Shown: positions 53,801 through 64,000, counted from the first letter of the stretch. The stretch: 64,000 nt of DNA from Choristoneura fumiferana (GCF_025370935.1 NC_133495.1:4970907-5034906); one strand, 5' to 3'. The notes: generated from the sequence alone by a model not told the origin. Numbers and translations: made by a program.

Positions 53801-56800
53801 ACCACTGGGGTACCATAGGACGACAACAACAACTTATTAACTATTACATTGAGGGAATCTAAACTAGGGTCGCCCTGTCGCCACTGTGGCGAGCAATGAC
53901 GAGCAATGGCGAGCCACGGCGTGGGTCGCCAGCCTGCCACTGTGGCGAGCAACGGGAGGCTCGCCAGCCCACCACTGTGGCGAGCCGCGCGAAAGTTTAA
54001 ATGGCTATACGTTTATAATTTTTTTTTTACTGGCTAAAGAAAAAAAATACGTGTCCAATATATCCTGATAATCTAATAAGGGCTAAAAGACCTGCAAAAT
54101 ATCGCTAGATGTACATGGCATTAGCAGCGTGAGGTTTTTTTGACGTTACTGTCTTGCTTGACGTTGCTTGGCGTTAGCCTCATTGACACACTAATTAGAT
54201 TTTTTTAGGACATTAGCCTACTGACACGCCTAAATGTACTATGTTACTATTTATGTAGGTACAGTCAAGGACTTTAGTTCATCCACCCTGGAACCGCAGC
54301 TCAGCCACCATGGAACCATTTCACAGTAAACATCATAGTGACATCGCATTAATTAACAAGGAAAATCTTAATGACTTTCTTTGAAAAGGTTCCATGGTGG
54401 CTCATGACTTAAAGTCCTTTACCATACCTACCTACACTTACACCTATGACGTCGTACGTAAATTGATTTGTAGGTGAACTAGAACAATGTTCTAGACTCG
54501 AGAGTGACCAAAATAAGCTCCTATTCATCTTCCTAGCATGTGCGAGTGCCGGTTACCACAGGAATGACTTAGCACATTTCTCAGTCTATTTTAAGTGATG
54601 ACCACACCCTGTGGTGAAATAGTTACTTGATATTGCTAAGTTTTTAAAAGTTAAAATTATCGCTAAGTTCACATTTTTTCTTTTTAACTTACATGTATCT
54701 AGTCCATGTAGGTATAGGTATAAGATAATGGAAAAAGACGTAATGTAACAACAACAGATTTATTCCTAAATATAATAATAATATGCAAGTTGATCTTTGT
54801 ATGATGCCAGATTTCAGATCATGGAAAAAAAGGATTAATTTGGTTGCTTGAAGTTATTAAAATAATATTATCATTATACAGATTTAGTTCTTTTTAAAAA
54901 TTGAATTTCATCACCCAAACTTTGCATAATTTATTGAATCAGGCGTTACTTTGCGGAGGTCCATATCAACGAATTAAAATAATTAATTTGCTCACCCGCG
55001 CGCGACCTTATGATAGCTAACTTTATGTATAACCTAACCAACAAAATGTTGGAAAACCCCCGATTTGTCTTCAAAATTCAATAACTCAAAAACGGCTGAA
55101 CCGATTTTGATAAAACATGTCTAAGAACCATTGCTAGAAAACCTGCTTTCAAATAAAAAAACCGCATTCAAATCGGTCCACCCGTTTAAGAGCTACGGTG
55201 CCACAGACAGACAGACAGACGCACAGACATACAGACACACATAGCGGTCAAACTTATAACACCCCTCTTGCGTCGGGGGTTAAAAATATAAGTGTTCATG
55301 CAGTTCCTCCACCTCCACAGTGTAATAACCCACACAAATCACACAAACACATCTATCACCACCACTACACTGACGCGTTTCGAACCCAACCTGAGCTCAT
55401 CTTCAGAGCAACACAACACAACCGTACACCGTACAAATTGGCAACCATATATATGAAACCGATACCGTTCTGATGCGTCACGACACAACACGACAGAAAA
55501 ATGTGAACGCGGCTTGAGACCGGTAAGAAACGTCACGCAAGTTACATTACATTGCGAAGTCATAAAGCAGACGAGTTTGACGTGGTCGATCGAGCGCCGT
55601 AATGTAATGCAACTGACACGATTTTTATAGCAAGTCTAAACTGGGCATAAGATGCTTCTGGGTGTAAGTAAATCAATGCTGAATGTCACACAATTAGTAA
55701 TCGTACAAGTCAATGTGTAATGTTATGTGCCTAATGTCAAACTAACTAATACAAATACAGTCAAACTAACTCCGATTGAAAGTGGACCATAATTCACTTG
55801 CAGGATTTTAACCATAGGTATATACGAATTAGAAAAATAAAAACTTCGGATTCAGTGTTAGCGTGTTAGGTATTATGATAACAGACGAACATTGAATTAC
55901 ATTTTTATTGCCATATATTAGGTACCTACCATGACAAGTAACTTGTTATTTGCGACATTTAGTTTCTATAGATATTGCACTCACGTGTATTATGAGTAAT
56001 AAAAAATATCTGAATTGAATAGGTATTCTTAAATAGATGTGTCATTCATTTTCCTTACCATTACTCATTCATTTAGTTAAACACTTATGGCCACTTAAGT
56101 ACCTGCTGGAAAACAGCTAAGGGGCTGTTTCACCATCTATTGATTAGTGTTAACTGACGGTTAAATGTGATGCCGTCTCCGTCTATTGGAACAAAACAAA
56201 TAGAGACGGCATCACATTTAACCGTCAGTTCAGTTAACACTAATCAATGGATGGTGAAACAGCCCCTAAATCTCAGTTTAGTGTGTATTAGTAAGGAAGG
56301 ACTGCCGTTACCCTCTACTCCGTCCGCGTAGAATTCTTTTATCTCTACCCCGCGGGAACTATGCAATTTTCCGGGATAAACACTATCCTATGTCCTTCTC
56401 TGGGTCTCAAACTATCTGTATACCGAATTTCATCTAAATAGGTTCAGTGGTTTGGACGTGATGAAGTAACAAACAAACAGACTTACAAACTTTCGCATTT
56501 ATAATATTAGTGGGATGTATATAGTGTCAATATGTAGGTACTTTACTTATGGCACTGTTATACTTTCCATCATTTGGACCTGGAACTCTAAAAATCTCTC
56601 TCTTTCTTGGTTCATCCGAACAACATTGAATTATCGTTTCAAATTCTTCATTTATTGTTCACCTATGTGCAGTTTGAGTGCAGTTTTGCCGACCGCAATG
56701 GAAAAAAGTATGGGCGGTTGGCAGATAGGTTAAGATGCGGTTGGAGTAGTCGCACCAATCAAAAAAACCGGCCAAGAGCGTGACGTAAACGCCCAGGATA

Positions 56801-59800
56801 GGGTTCCGTAGCCATTAGGAAAAAATCAAATAATATTTTTCTAAGGATTTCGTATTGTGTACTGAATCTTCCAAGTTTAAGCATATTTTATACCTTAGGC
56901 TGCTATTTACTCTTAAACTACTAATAATTCTCAAGCAATCTTAGCCGCTATAATTTTCCTTGTAAATTTGATATATTTAGTACCAAAGTCAAAGTCAAAG
57001 TCAAAATATCTTTATTCAATTTAGGCTATAACAAGCACTTATGAATGTCAAAAAAATCTACCACCATTCTGAATTTTTGAAATTTTCCACCCAACAGTAG
57101 ATTTTAGAGGGGGGGGGGGGCGCTCGATTTCTATGTATATTTGCACTTTAAAGTTAATATTTCGCTAACAGATCGCTGAATAGAAAAATTGTCTTAGCAA
57201 ACCCCCAATGGCTTTCAAAGAGCTATCCAACGATACCCTGTGGGGTACAGGGTATCGTAATATGTGTCAATTTCATGTTCAAAGTCTGTTTTAGTGCTTG
57301 ATAGTAATAAAGCATAAGAAATCCACATTATTTATAATAATAATAATTGTTTACCTCTACTTTTAATCTTCGCATAATGCATCGATAAAATGTACATGAT
57401 CGGTAGTCGATGAATGATAAGTCCCTATGACAGCTCAAAATGGCTACGAGAATTCCGGACTCTGTTGATATGTATATTCATGTTAAATTAAAGGTCTCTG
57501 AGCTTACCCGCGGACTGACAGACAAGACAGACGGACAGACATGGCGAAACTAGAAGGGTTCCTAGTTGACTACGGAACCCTAAAAAGCGTGCATAAATAT
57601 CTGATGCGACTCTATTTTTAAGGCCGGTAGGACGTGTCGGATATTATGTTTTTGCAGATATTTTGGGAGATGATGAAGATGACTGTATAGTCTTTAACGG
57701 GTTTTAAGCTGTTAGTATGAGGAAAATACACTTATTTTTAAGGGTATAGTTTTCCTCAAACGGTCAATTTGTCCAATCCAAAGTTTGTGAGGCAACTAGG
57801 AGACAAGAAAGTAGGTACACAACTCTTTTCCAGGCGTAGTGCATATGTATAGCAACCACATAAATGTACTTCAAATTGTAATCAATTGAAGTCGTTAAAA
57901 TATTATTCCTTTTAGAATTAATCCCTCATACTCGTAGGTAAAGAATTTGCTTAGCTGTTTTTGTGATTTCACTAGGTAGGTACATTTTAAGAAATAAATC
58001 ATTTCAATCTGGCTACACTACTTAATCTATTGACCTATTGACCTATTACTACTACCTATACTACCTATACTATTATTACTACTTGATCTATTATTCTTAA
58101 TTGCTAATCTAGCGACTTTGCACGTTTTTACAGCAGTTGTTTGTTAAAAATAAAACCATTAGAAAAGATAGTATCCTTACATACAAAAGACTCGCTTATT
58201 TTGTGAGTTTTTTAATTAGCACGTCTCTTCTTTCAATTAAAAGTTTTTTTTTCAATAATGATTTACTTAACTGCCTTATTCTTTAGTAACTGCGTACTTC
58301 ATAAACAGATAAAATAAAAACGTACTCACTTAGAACAAGTGGATGATTGTTCTGTTAATTGTCATGCATTAACTATCATTAACAACGTTAGCCACAAAAG
58401 GACTTAAGTATTTACAGTTTCTATCGCATTTCCTTTTAAACCTCAAACCAATGTTTGTAAAGTCGAAATTAGTAAGCAATACTATATCTCATTTGGACGT
58501 CATTATAACTCTTTAACGTGTACTATGTATAACGTATATTGAGTAAGACAACCTCTACCTACTTATACCTAATTACGTAAGTATTCACAACATAAAATGA
58601 TATAATAAAACATTCATAATAAAGCGAGGGGTGAATTTCACAAAACAGCCTCTCGTCAAGAATAGTTACAAAAATCTTTGCGGAAACTCGGCCGCCTGGA
58701 CTAAACAGAGCTAAGTACTAATATCTGCCACAGCAGAACGTGCAAAAATATCTGACATGTCCTACATGTTTTTTTTTAATTGTACCAATCAGATGAAAGC
58801 TAATAATTAGGCCATAATTTCAACAGTCTATAACTGATGAACTTTAACTTACGGAGACTTGTTTATTTCTATTTTATACGAGTATTTTATTTAAGTAAAG
58901 TTTTAAGACAGTTGCTTAGCTTAGCTAGAACTTTCCAATACTAACACAAACATATTGCAATTGCGGATGTGTGTCATCATATCACAACACCACTGTTTGC
59001 AGTGGTTGTTGACCAAACATTATCGCTTCATTTGTGCAAGGAACCACTTGTAACGGGAGTTACTCGTACATTATGTCATAGTGTTGGCGCCATATATAAA
59101 ACTCATCGTCGGGTCCCGTGGCCATTTTGAAAAAACCTCCGTTGTGTCGTGGCCATGGCCATGAAGCTGTGATATTTAGGGTATCTAGGGTAGTTTCGTG
59201 GGTAAATATATATTAACCCGTCGAGCGATCTAGGCAGACGTCTGCCTAACTAACGCCACCTGTCATGTCAGTGACCAAAAAAACTCAGTGAGAGCGGCTA
59301 TCGCAGTTGCGGACAAACTTCGCTAGGCCCTTGGTGCACCTCCGGGTCGCTTGACGGGTTAACTGATTAATGAACTAAAATGATTTCCTTGCTCACCCGC
59401 GACCTTACGATAGCTAAGCTTATGCAAAATATGCGTGTTCATGCAGTTCCTCCACCTCCACACTGTAAGAACACACACAAATCACACAAACCCATCTATC
59501 ACCACCACCACACTACACTGACGCGTTTCGAACTCAACCAGAGCTCATCTTACTAATGAGTAGTACGGAAATAAAGGTAAGGTAGTTAAGGTATTCTGGT
59601 AAGTACGGAATAAATAAAGACCTCAGTCACGACTTTTCATTTGACCGAATGAGGGCTATCGTTTTTTGTCTTACTAGATGGCGCCACTGTTGCGTGAGGG
59701 TTTTAAGTGTGGCTTTCAAAGTCCGTTATTACGGGCGTGAAAACAAAGTTTAGTAAAATAATAGTTTATACTTCTTAAAACCGTACCATAAAAATATCGA

Positions 59801-60701
59801 GCAAACACTGTCTTGCGTAGTCCTGTTTTGTTCGGAAAAAAAGGGAGGACAAAAGTTTTCGAAAGACAAAACTGTCACAAAACAGACATTCATTGCCAAT
59901 TATCGCATAATTGCCATAATTAATTTCAGGTAATGCAAAATATTCACAAAATTATTCTAATTATAAATAAACCAGCGTAGCTCACCCAAAAACTATGAGA
60001 TTTGGCATTTCGGATACCTTACGCTACACTAGCGCCTCTAGCGGCGAATTCATAAGCGATAGCCCTCATTTGATGGCGGTGCAAAATATAAAAGAGTAAG
60101 GTACCTAATTTAATTTAACGTATTATTGTAATGATATAGGCAATGACTCATGTTCAGTTTGCACAGCGTTTATTAATATTTATTTGAAATTCCTAGACTT
60201 TTTAGGGTTGCTTTTACTTTGTAAAGGAAAAAAAACTCAGAGGATCACTTTTTTCTGTTTGTCCGTCTATTTCTAACTCAAATTTCAAATGTAACTTCGT
60301 ACATGAATTTCGAAAACTCAGAGGTACGCTACGCACCCAACCCAGTTTGAACCTCGGCTTGACTTTGACACACTTACATTTAGATTTCTCAAAACGATTT
60401 TTTATCTCTTTCCAGCTATCAGAGAGCATCAAGCTGACCCTCTCAGAATGGGGCTCCCAGAACGGTGTCAAACTACAAAACGGAGCTGCCTCGCTCGACG
60501 AACAAGCTCGCACCTCCCGCCAACATTCGGATTACGTAGTCTTCTCCACATCAACTCCTGAAGCCATTGTCAAGATCACGAGGCCTCATGATGACGTGCA
60601 AAACAAGATGGCGGAGGAGGAAAGGAAGAATCTGAAGATCGGTGTTAAAATATTTATTAACGAGGACAGCACGACTGCGTTGAGAGAATGCTTGGAAAAT
60701 G
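50857..60701 (+). CDS. Gclm: Glutamate-cysteine ligase modifier subunit (Gclm), 3'-partial, exons 1-2
   Basis: Exon 1 (50857 to about 50955) starts at the ATG 50857 and reads MLKSASKVTINTGNVLNLID... ending QNVTEE. Exon 2 (60416-60701, donor GTAAGG) reads LSESIKLTLSEWGSQNG... and contains EERKNLKIGVKIFINED before ending ...RECLEN. The pattern TGNxLN ... EEL ... TLxEW ... KxxxKxFI matches the N-terminus of animal GCLM. GCLM binds the catalytic subunit GCLC and lowers its feedback inhibition by glutathione in the cytosol. The remaining two-thirds of the aldo-keto-reductase-like fold should lie beyond 64000; I found no further convincing exon after 60701. The exon 1 donor is ambiguous: GTTGGT at 50956 (phase 0, fits family length) or GTAACC at 50960 with an acceptor at 60422. 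Its exon-intron boundary is tandemly duplicated. Confidence 0.87.
50941..52084 (+). repeat. 573-bp direct tandem duplication across the Gclm exon 1 donor
   Basis: Unit 1 is 50941-51513 and unit 2 is 51514-52084. Units agree base for base apart from a two-base change (TGCAATTAA vs TGCAAGAAA) and one inserted A near the end. Each unit begins with the last 15 coding bases of Gclm exon 1 (GTTACTGAAGAG|GTTGGTAAC context) and both candidate donors. The near identity indicates a recent event or an assembly artefact. Confidence 0.95.
51049..51085. repeat. Short perfect inverted repeat inside the duplicated unit
   Basis: CAGGGACCAAGATTAA is followed, after a few bases, by its exact reverse complement TTAATCTTGGTCCCTG. 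The same hairpin recurs in the second unit at about 51622-51658. It would fold into a 16-bp stem in Gclm intron 1. Confidence 0.85.
52581..52604. repeat. Perfect 11-bp inverted repeat
   Basis: AGGAACCAGGA, two bases, TCCTGGTTCCT. It lies just left of the fold-back array and may belong to the same element. Confidence 0.7.
52630..52812. repeat. Fold-back repeat (inverted arms of about 75-90 bp)
   Basis: The left arm (52630-52722, GGTCTAAGATGAAACTGG...) is matched in reverse complement by the right arm (52738-52812, ...CCAGTTTCATCTTGAACC). The spacer is about 15 bases. Both arms are themselves built of roughly 16-base units, and the right arm continues into the minisatellite at 52793-52988. It lies in Gclm intron 1. 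Confidence 0.8.
52793..52988 (+). repeat. 16-bp minisatellite, about 12 units
   Basis: The unit is CCAGTTGCTTCTTTGA. Ten units are nearly identical (52809-52968; two have A for G near the end). One diverged unit lies on each side (CCACTTGCTACTTAGA, CCAGTTGCTACTTAGA). A 16-base period does not keep a reading frame, so it is not coding. Confidence 0.95.
53430..53822 (+). pseudogene. Non-LTR retrotransposon reverse transcriptase C-terminal remnant
   Basis: The + strand reads LQVFVLRIFWPNTISNEDLWKR...PIKREIAQRK, then after a one-base shift WKWIGHTLRKPEDNTAR, RRRGRPAHTWQRTVDAEL, ending near a TAG. This is the conserved C-terminal tail of LINE ORF2 proteins (GHTLRK, GRPxxTWxR). The frameshift near 53580 and the missing upstream polymerase domain show it is dead. 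It lies in Gclm intron 1. Confidence 0.85.
53870..54085 (+). repeat. GGCGAGC-rich imperfect repeat and MITE-like end
   Basis: TGGCGAGC motifs recur about seven times in roughly 110 bases (53885-53990). An AT-rich segment follows that ends like the elements near 14618 and 53024 (ATATCCTGATAATCTAAT). No coding potential is recognised. Confidence 0.5.
54259..54428. mobile_element. MITE with GGACTTTAGTTCAT ends
   Basis: GTACAGTCAAGGACTTTAGT ... GCCACCATGGAACC is mirrored by GGTTCCATGGTGGCTCATGA ... AAAGTCCTTTACCATAC. The inverted repeats are about 40 bases. Confidence 0.82.
54990..55440 (+). repeat. CACCCGCGACC-type repeat, copy 2, interrupted by another element
   Basis: The repeat is split at about 55027. 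The 55028-55287 insert starts TATAACCTAACCAACAAAAT, contains GACAGACAGACAGACGCACA and ends CCCCTCTTGCGTCGGGGGTT. The repeat then resumes with AAGTGTTCATGCAGTTCCTC. Confidence 0.75.
56121..56266. mobile_element. PIF/Harbinger-like MITE, copy 2
   Basis: GGGGCTGTTTCACCATCTAT is mirrored by ATGGTGAAACAGCCCC, flanked by TAA at 56118-56120 and 56267-56269. Same family as 21968-22108; the right arm carries a 5-base repeat expansion. Confidence 0.9.
56322..56514 (+). repeat. LINE 3'-tail copy
   Basis: GTCCGCGTAGAATTC, CCGCGGGAACTATGCAATTT, TTTCGCATTTATAATATTAG. One of the best-preserved forward copies. Confidence 0.78.
56762..57590 (+). mobile_element. Lepidopteran dispersed element, long copy
   Basis: Begins AAAACCGGCCAAGAGCGTGA...AGGGTTCCGTAGCC and ends GACAGACATGGCGAAACTAG...ACGGAACCCTAAAAA. 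It contains a run of 12 G at 57109-57120. No intact ORF. It lies in Gclm intron 1. Confidence 0.75.
57586..57692 (+). repeat. TACAGTCACC element, degraded
   Basis: AGCGTGCATAAATATCTGAT, then AAGGCCGGTAGGACGTGTCG. The left terminus is lost. A further fragment is at 58718-58772 (reverse). Confidence 0.7.
57700..59385. other. Gclm intron 1, no gene seen
   Basis: Contains a degenerate CTATTGAC/TACTACC microsatellite (58025-58095) and a TACAGTCACC scrap (58718-58772). The rest is not recognised. Confidence 0.5.
59390..59560 (+). repeat. CACCCGCGACC-type repeat, copy 3
   Basis: GCTCACCCGCGACCTTACGA ... GACGCGTTTCGAACTCAACC. Uninterrupted, so it shows the ancestral state for copy 2. Confidence 0.75.
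59650..60073. mobile_element. MITE with TGAGGGCTATCG ends, copy 2
   Basis: TGAGGGCTATCGTTTTTTGT ... ATAAGCGATAGCCCTCA, about 424 bases, collinear with copy 1 apart from small indels. It lies in Gclm intron 1, some 340 bases before exon 2. Confidence 0.88.
60275..60362 (-). repeat. Degenerate SINE head next to Gclm exon 2
   Basis: A reverse-orientation copy of the 18324 type (AAATTTCAAATGTAACTTCG, CATGAATTTCGAAAACTCAG). It ends about 50 bases before the exon 2 acceptor at 60416. Confidence 0.65.
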
Positions 60702-60723
60702 GTAAGGGTTTTTATTAAAGTTG

Positions 60724-60909
60724 GTTTTTCGACAGGCGAAATATCGCTAGATGGCGTTAGTATCGTAACGTCCGTTTGAATTTGAAGTTTCAGTCTTGCT
60801 TACGATTGGCTCATTTAGTTATTCAACCAATCACACACATGACGCAAATTATGTCAAACGGTCTTCACTATACTGACGCCATCTAGCGATATTTCACCTG
60901 TCGAAAAAC
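60724..60909. mobile_element. MITE with GTTTTTCGACAGG ends (GCCATCTAG type), full copy
   Basis: GTTTTTCGACAGGCGAAATA...CTAGATGGCG is mirrored by CGCCATCTAG...ATATTTCACCTGTCGAAAAAC, about 36-base ends. The interior has GATTGGCTCATTTAGT. It lies 22 bases after the Gclm exon 2 donor. Confidence 0.88.
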
Positions 60910-62094
60910 CCTCATTTTGCTCCGCTACCACACGGGTAAGACGGCTGCGTCTGAACGACATATGTGTTTTAATTTCATATAGAATTGCGACCTCCAATTC
61001 CTGAACTGTTATAGTTAAGTAAGAATTGGTTGAAAAGATTATTGGTATTAATTTTGAGATGTTAGCAGGGTACATAAAAGTCGAAAAAACTTATTCAGGG
61101 CAGCGTTTTCATAATCAATTTCACTATGATTTCTTTGGCAGATGAACAGGATGTCAGGATGATGAAGTGGTGTCCTAGGTATCATTTCATCTGCAGTCGT
61201 TTAGAAAATTTTCATTTCGCAACCATGATTGACAAATCACTCATCGATTCATCTTTATAAAACTAAAGATTTTACAACTATTTCATTTTACCGAATAATC
61301 ACTTAACACATTTTCATTTCATATTTTACACTTTGGCAAATAGATTATTTATTACTAGCTTTTGCCCGCGACTTCGTCTGCGTAGATTTTTATATTTACA
61401 CAATACTCGATAGGAATGAAGTTAATGTCCCGCATTGGCCGTTTCTTGGAATTTTCGAAAAATCCCTTCAAACTACAGCTAAACAATCAACTGAAAAATC
61501 TGATCATGATCACCAAGTTTCACATCTAAATTGCTCAAGAAATAAGATTTTTATTCTTTGCTTACTTTTTTCCTACATCGAGTGATGTCTTTGGGATCGC
61601 AACCCAGCCTCGCGCTGGCTTGCCGTTTCAGCCGAAAGCGAAGCGGCCTGCCCGGCTAGAGCGGCACTGAGTCTCCCATCGCGGTCTTCCTCAGACTCCT
61701 GAGACCGTGCCGTGCCCCTGGTAGTCGATTCGTTTTTTTCGGGAAGGCATGGTAACGCCTGTAAAATGCGAGTCCCAAATCCGAAATCGTTGTAAATTTA
61801 CTCCGCAAAAGAAAGAGAAAAATGTTTTTTTTTAAGTACTCACCTTCGTGACCATTATTAAGTGCTTAAAAGAGGCAATACGTATGAATATTGATGCGAT
61901 ATAATTCGTCATCATCAGCCGGAAGAGGTCCACTGATCGAAAAAGGCCTACCCCTTACAACGCCACAATAATAATACTCGTAATAAATCCATTTATTTCG
62001 GGCAACTTGGCCCATACAATAAATACCTTACAGACTAACGTACCTACATATAATCAATAATATTACAATACAAATAAATTATAAATTACAATGA

Positions 62095-62337
62095 ACGACA
62101 ACTCGCCACTTGCATCCACCGGTTTCCCGCAAGTCTCACAATGTCGTCATTCTACCTGGAGGGAGGCCTGCCAACGCTTCGTCTTCCGGTCGCCGCTCCT
62201 CGAGGACTTCTCCCCAATGAATAATAATGAATATCTGTTCTTCGAGCGATGTGGCCTGCCAATTGCCACTTCAACTTGCATATAATTTTTCGAGCTATGT
62301 CAGTGACCCTAGTTCTTCGCCGAATTTTCGTATTCCG
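62095..62337 (-). pseudogene. LINE ORF2 C-terminal remnant
   Basis: On the minus strand the segment reads IRRRTRVTDIARKI, KWQLAGHIARRTD, then GRRSVGRPPSR, an in-frame TAG, then NDDIVRLAGNRWMQVA. This is the conserved reverse-transcriptase tail (LAGHIARR, GRRxxGRPPxRWxDD). The stop where Trp is expected shows decay. It lies downstream of Gclm exon 2. Confidence 0.85.
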
Positions 62338-62448
62338 GATATAAATTAATTAGGAATAATTTATGTCATTTTTCTATTAATTAATTATACGCGTGTTGAA
62401 TATGAGTGTTGATGTAACCACTACGTAACTATGTTAACTCGTTTGTTT

Positions 62449-63172
62449 CATAGTTCTCCATAAGATGGCACTGTGAAATGTGTTGCAATTCATTTATTTT
62501 TGTTGTATCAATTACCTATTCAGTTAAATTTCTTGATATCCGTACACCCTCTTTTAAACTTAGTCAATTTGGCTAAATCGGCGCCATCTGTTAGTGTAGC
62601 AGGGTACTCGATAGCGATACTTATACTCGTACGCGTGTTGATATGTGTGTCGATTTTACCATTACTTATACTCTTTTTTTAGCATTAGAAAGAAGGCAAG
62701 CGATCTTGATGTGTCTTTATATTGAAAAAAACTTTTGCAAATAAGTCACAACAAATAGTAACAATTAGCAAGGATATAATGATCATTTACATGCTTTTGG
62801 TATCATAAAAGTAATAGCAACTGTTTTTCAAAACGTTTTTCAATAAAAAGACTCGTCAAGATTGTTTACCCTTTTTCTAATGCTAAAAAACTAAGTACTA
62901 TGTAAGTAAACTCTTTTTTATTAGTTTACTCCATTATTTACTGTTTACCCAGTTCTCCAAAAGATGGCATTGCAATGTGTGGGCAATTACTTTATTGTCG
63001 TTTAATTTTAGTCGTATTAGTAAATCAATTAAATTATTCAATTAAATTTGTTGATATCCGTACTCCCTCTTTTAAACTTAGAGTTAATTTGGCAAAATCC
63101 TTCCTCAGTGGCTTACTCGAGTCACAACGTTATTAATTTCAGCGCCATCTGTTAGTTTATCAGGGTACTTGA
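62449..63172 (+). repeat. Local duplicate pair (62449-62640 and 62949-63180)
   Basis: Both copies contain GTTCTCCA(T/A)AAGATGGCA, TTGATATCCGTAC(A/T)CCCTC, TTTTAAACTTAG and GCGCCATCTGTTAGTxTA, followed by CAGGGTAC. They are about 500 bases apart, with a MITE between them. Confidence 0.8.
62671..62899. mobile_element. MITE with TTTTTAGCATTAGAAA ends
   Basis: CTTTTTTTAGCATTAGAAAG ... ATTGAAAAAAACTTTT is mirrored by AAAACGTTTTTCAATAAAAA ... TTTCTAATGCTAAAAAACT. The imperfect inverted repeats are about 60 bases. Confidence 0.82.
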
Positions 63173-63180
63173 TAGTCATA

Positions 63181-64000
63181 GCACGTATTTGAAAACTTGA
63201 AGGTGGAAACTTAACTCAATCGAATCGAATGTAGTAGCTACCTCCACTTTTAAGGGTTGAATTTTTATACCCTAAGGGTCGAATTTTTGTAGCCTATAAC
63301 CTGGCCGGGGATTTTCTCGTCAGATTAGTAAAGTTTGCATAAAAATCCGTTCAGCCGTTCTCACGTGATGCGCGGTCAAATAAACGACAAACAGATAAAC
63401 AGACAAACAGACAAAAATTCTAAAAACTATTGAAACGTGTTCTGTTATCGATTTTAAGTATTCCCAGACAACTTTTTTTCGAATATCTTTCATGTACAGA
63501 CTTTCGACCCTCTTCAGCTTTATTATATGTATAGATTGATATCAAATAGTAAACTTACGTACGACCTACAAACGTTTGGTATAATATGGCGGTAGATGAA
63601 TAACGTTATAAACAGACATTTTGTAGCTTTCTTCTTGGTTTGCGTATAGTAGAAATTTTTTGTTTTTAATGTCGTTTTGGAAATCAATGAGTTTGGCATA
63701 GAAACCTTTTTGTGCAATGAAAATATATAAGTGATACATGTATAAATTATACTATTTGCTAAATTACTAGTTTTAAATCGAATTATTTTTCAAAACAACA
63801 TATTTGTGAAATGAATAGTATGTGTATGGAACGCTGGTTGTGAAATGAACTTTTGTCAAACAAGTTTCGGTGAAACATTAGTGATCCTATATATAATACA
63901 GTTTCTTCTGTATCTGTAATACGGTATTTTGCATACTCATGAGCTTTGAATCATAAAATTGCACAATAAATTACTGTATTTTACTAACTACCAATCATGA
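63181..64000. other. Gclm intron (inferred), nothing recognised
   Basis: Contains a short retroelement-tail-like part (about 63240-63420, with AACAGATAAACAGACAAACA). No Gclm exon 3 is identifiable before the window ends. Confidence 0.45.

Noticed and set aside
60702..64000. Search for Gclm exon 3
   Set aside because: No stretch with acceptor, phase and the family's following motif was found; later exons are presumed beyond the window.

Overview
The window looks like nuclear DNA of a moth or butterfly. It has GT-AG introns, AT-rich intergenic DNA, tRNA-headed SINEs and retroelement tails typical of Lepidoptera, and a dense set of small inverted-repeat DNA transposons. The species cannot be named from the sequence. 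Four protein-coding genes can be reconstructed, each verified by joining exons in frame.

Region 1 (about 1.97-39.7 kb, + strand) is an ADAMTS-family secreted zinc metalloprotease. Fourteen constitutive coding exons plus one alternative exon are visible; the signal-peptide exon lies upstream of the window. The propeptide, furin-type sites, reprolysin catalytic domain with HEVGHLLGAVHD zinc site, disintegrin-like part and cysteine-rich part are all readable. The protein then ends in a Ser/Thr/Tyr-rich, cysteine-free tail, with no thrombospondin type 1 repeats seen. Two tandem, phase-matched versions of one catalytic-domain exon look mutually exclusive. A truncated SINE sits in the polypyrimidine tract of another exon's acceptor, and its target-site duplication has rebuilt that acceptor.

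Region 2 (28.5-31.4 kb, - strand) is Hop2 (PSMC3IP), the meiotic recombination accessory factor. It is complete in three exons and lies wholly inside an ADAMTS intron on the opposite strand.

Region 3 (43.4-50.0 kb, - strand) is a complete four-exon TMEM14-family membrane protein of 111 residues. It is head to head, about 0.9 kb apart, with Region 4 (50.86 kb to beyond the window, + strand), which I identify as Gclm, the modifier subunit of glutamate-cysteine ligase. Only its first two coding exons are visible. A nearly perfect 573-bp tandem duplication covers the end of Gclm exon 1 and its splice donor.

The rest is introns and intergenic DNA filled with repeats: at least eleven copies of one palindromic element, several other MITE families (one hAT-like with an 8-bp target duplication, one PIF/Harbinger-like with TTA/TAA duplications), four SINE types, decayed non-LTR retrotransposon 3' ends, and a fold-back 16-bp minisatellite. 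No rRNA gene, functional tRNA gene, CRISPR array or bacterial feature was seen. The four genes have unrelated roles (matrix proteolysis, meiosis, mitochondrial or organelle membrane, glutathione synthesis). Apart from the nesting and the shared promoter region, I see no functional unit linking them.
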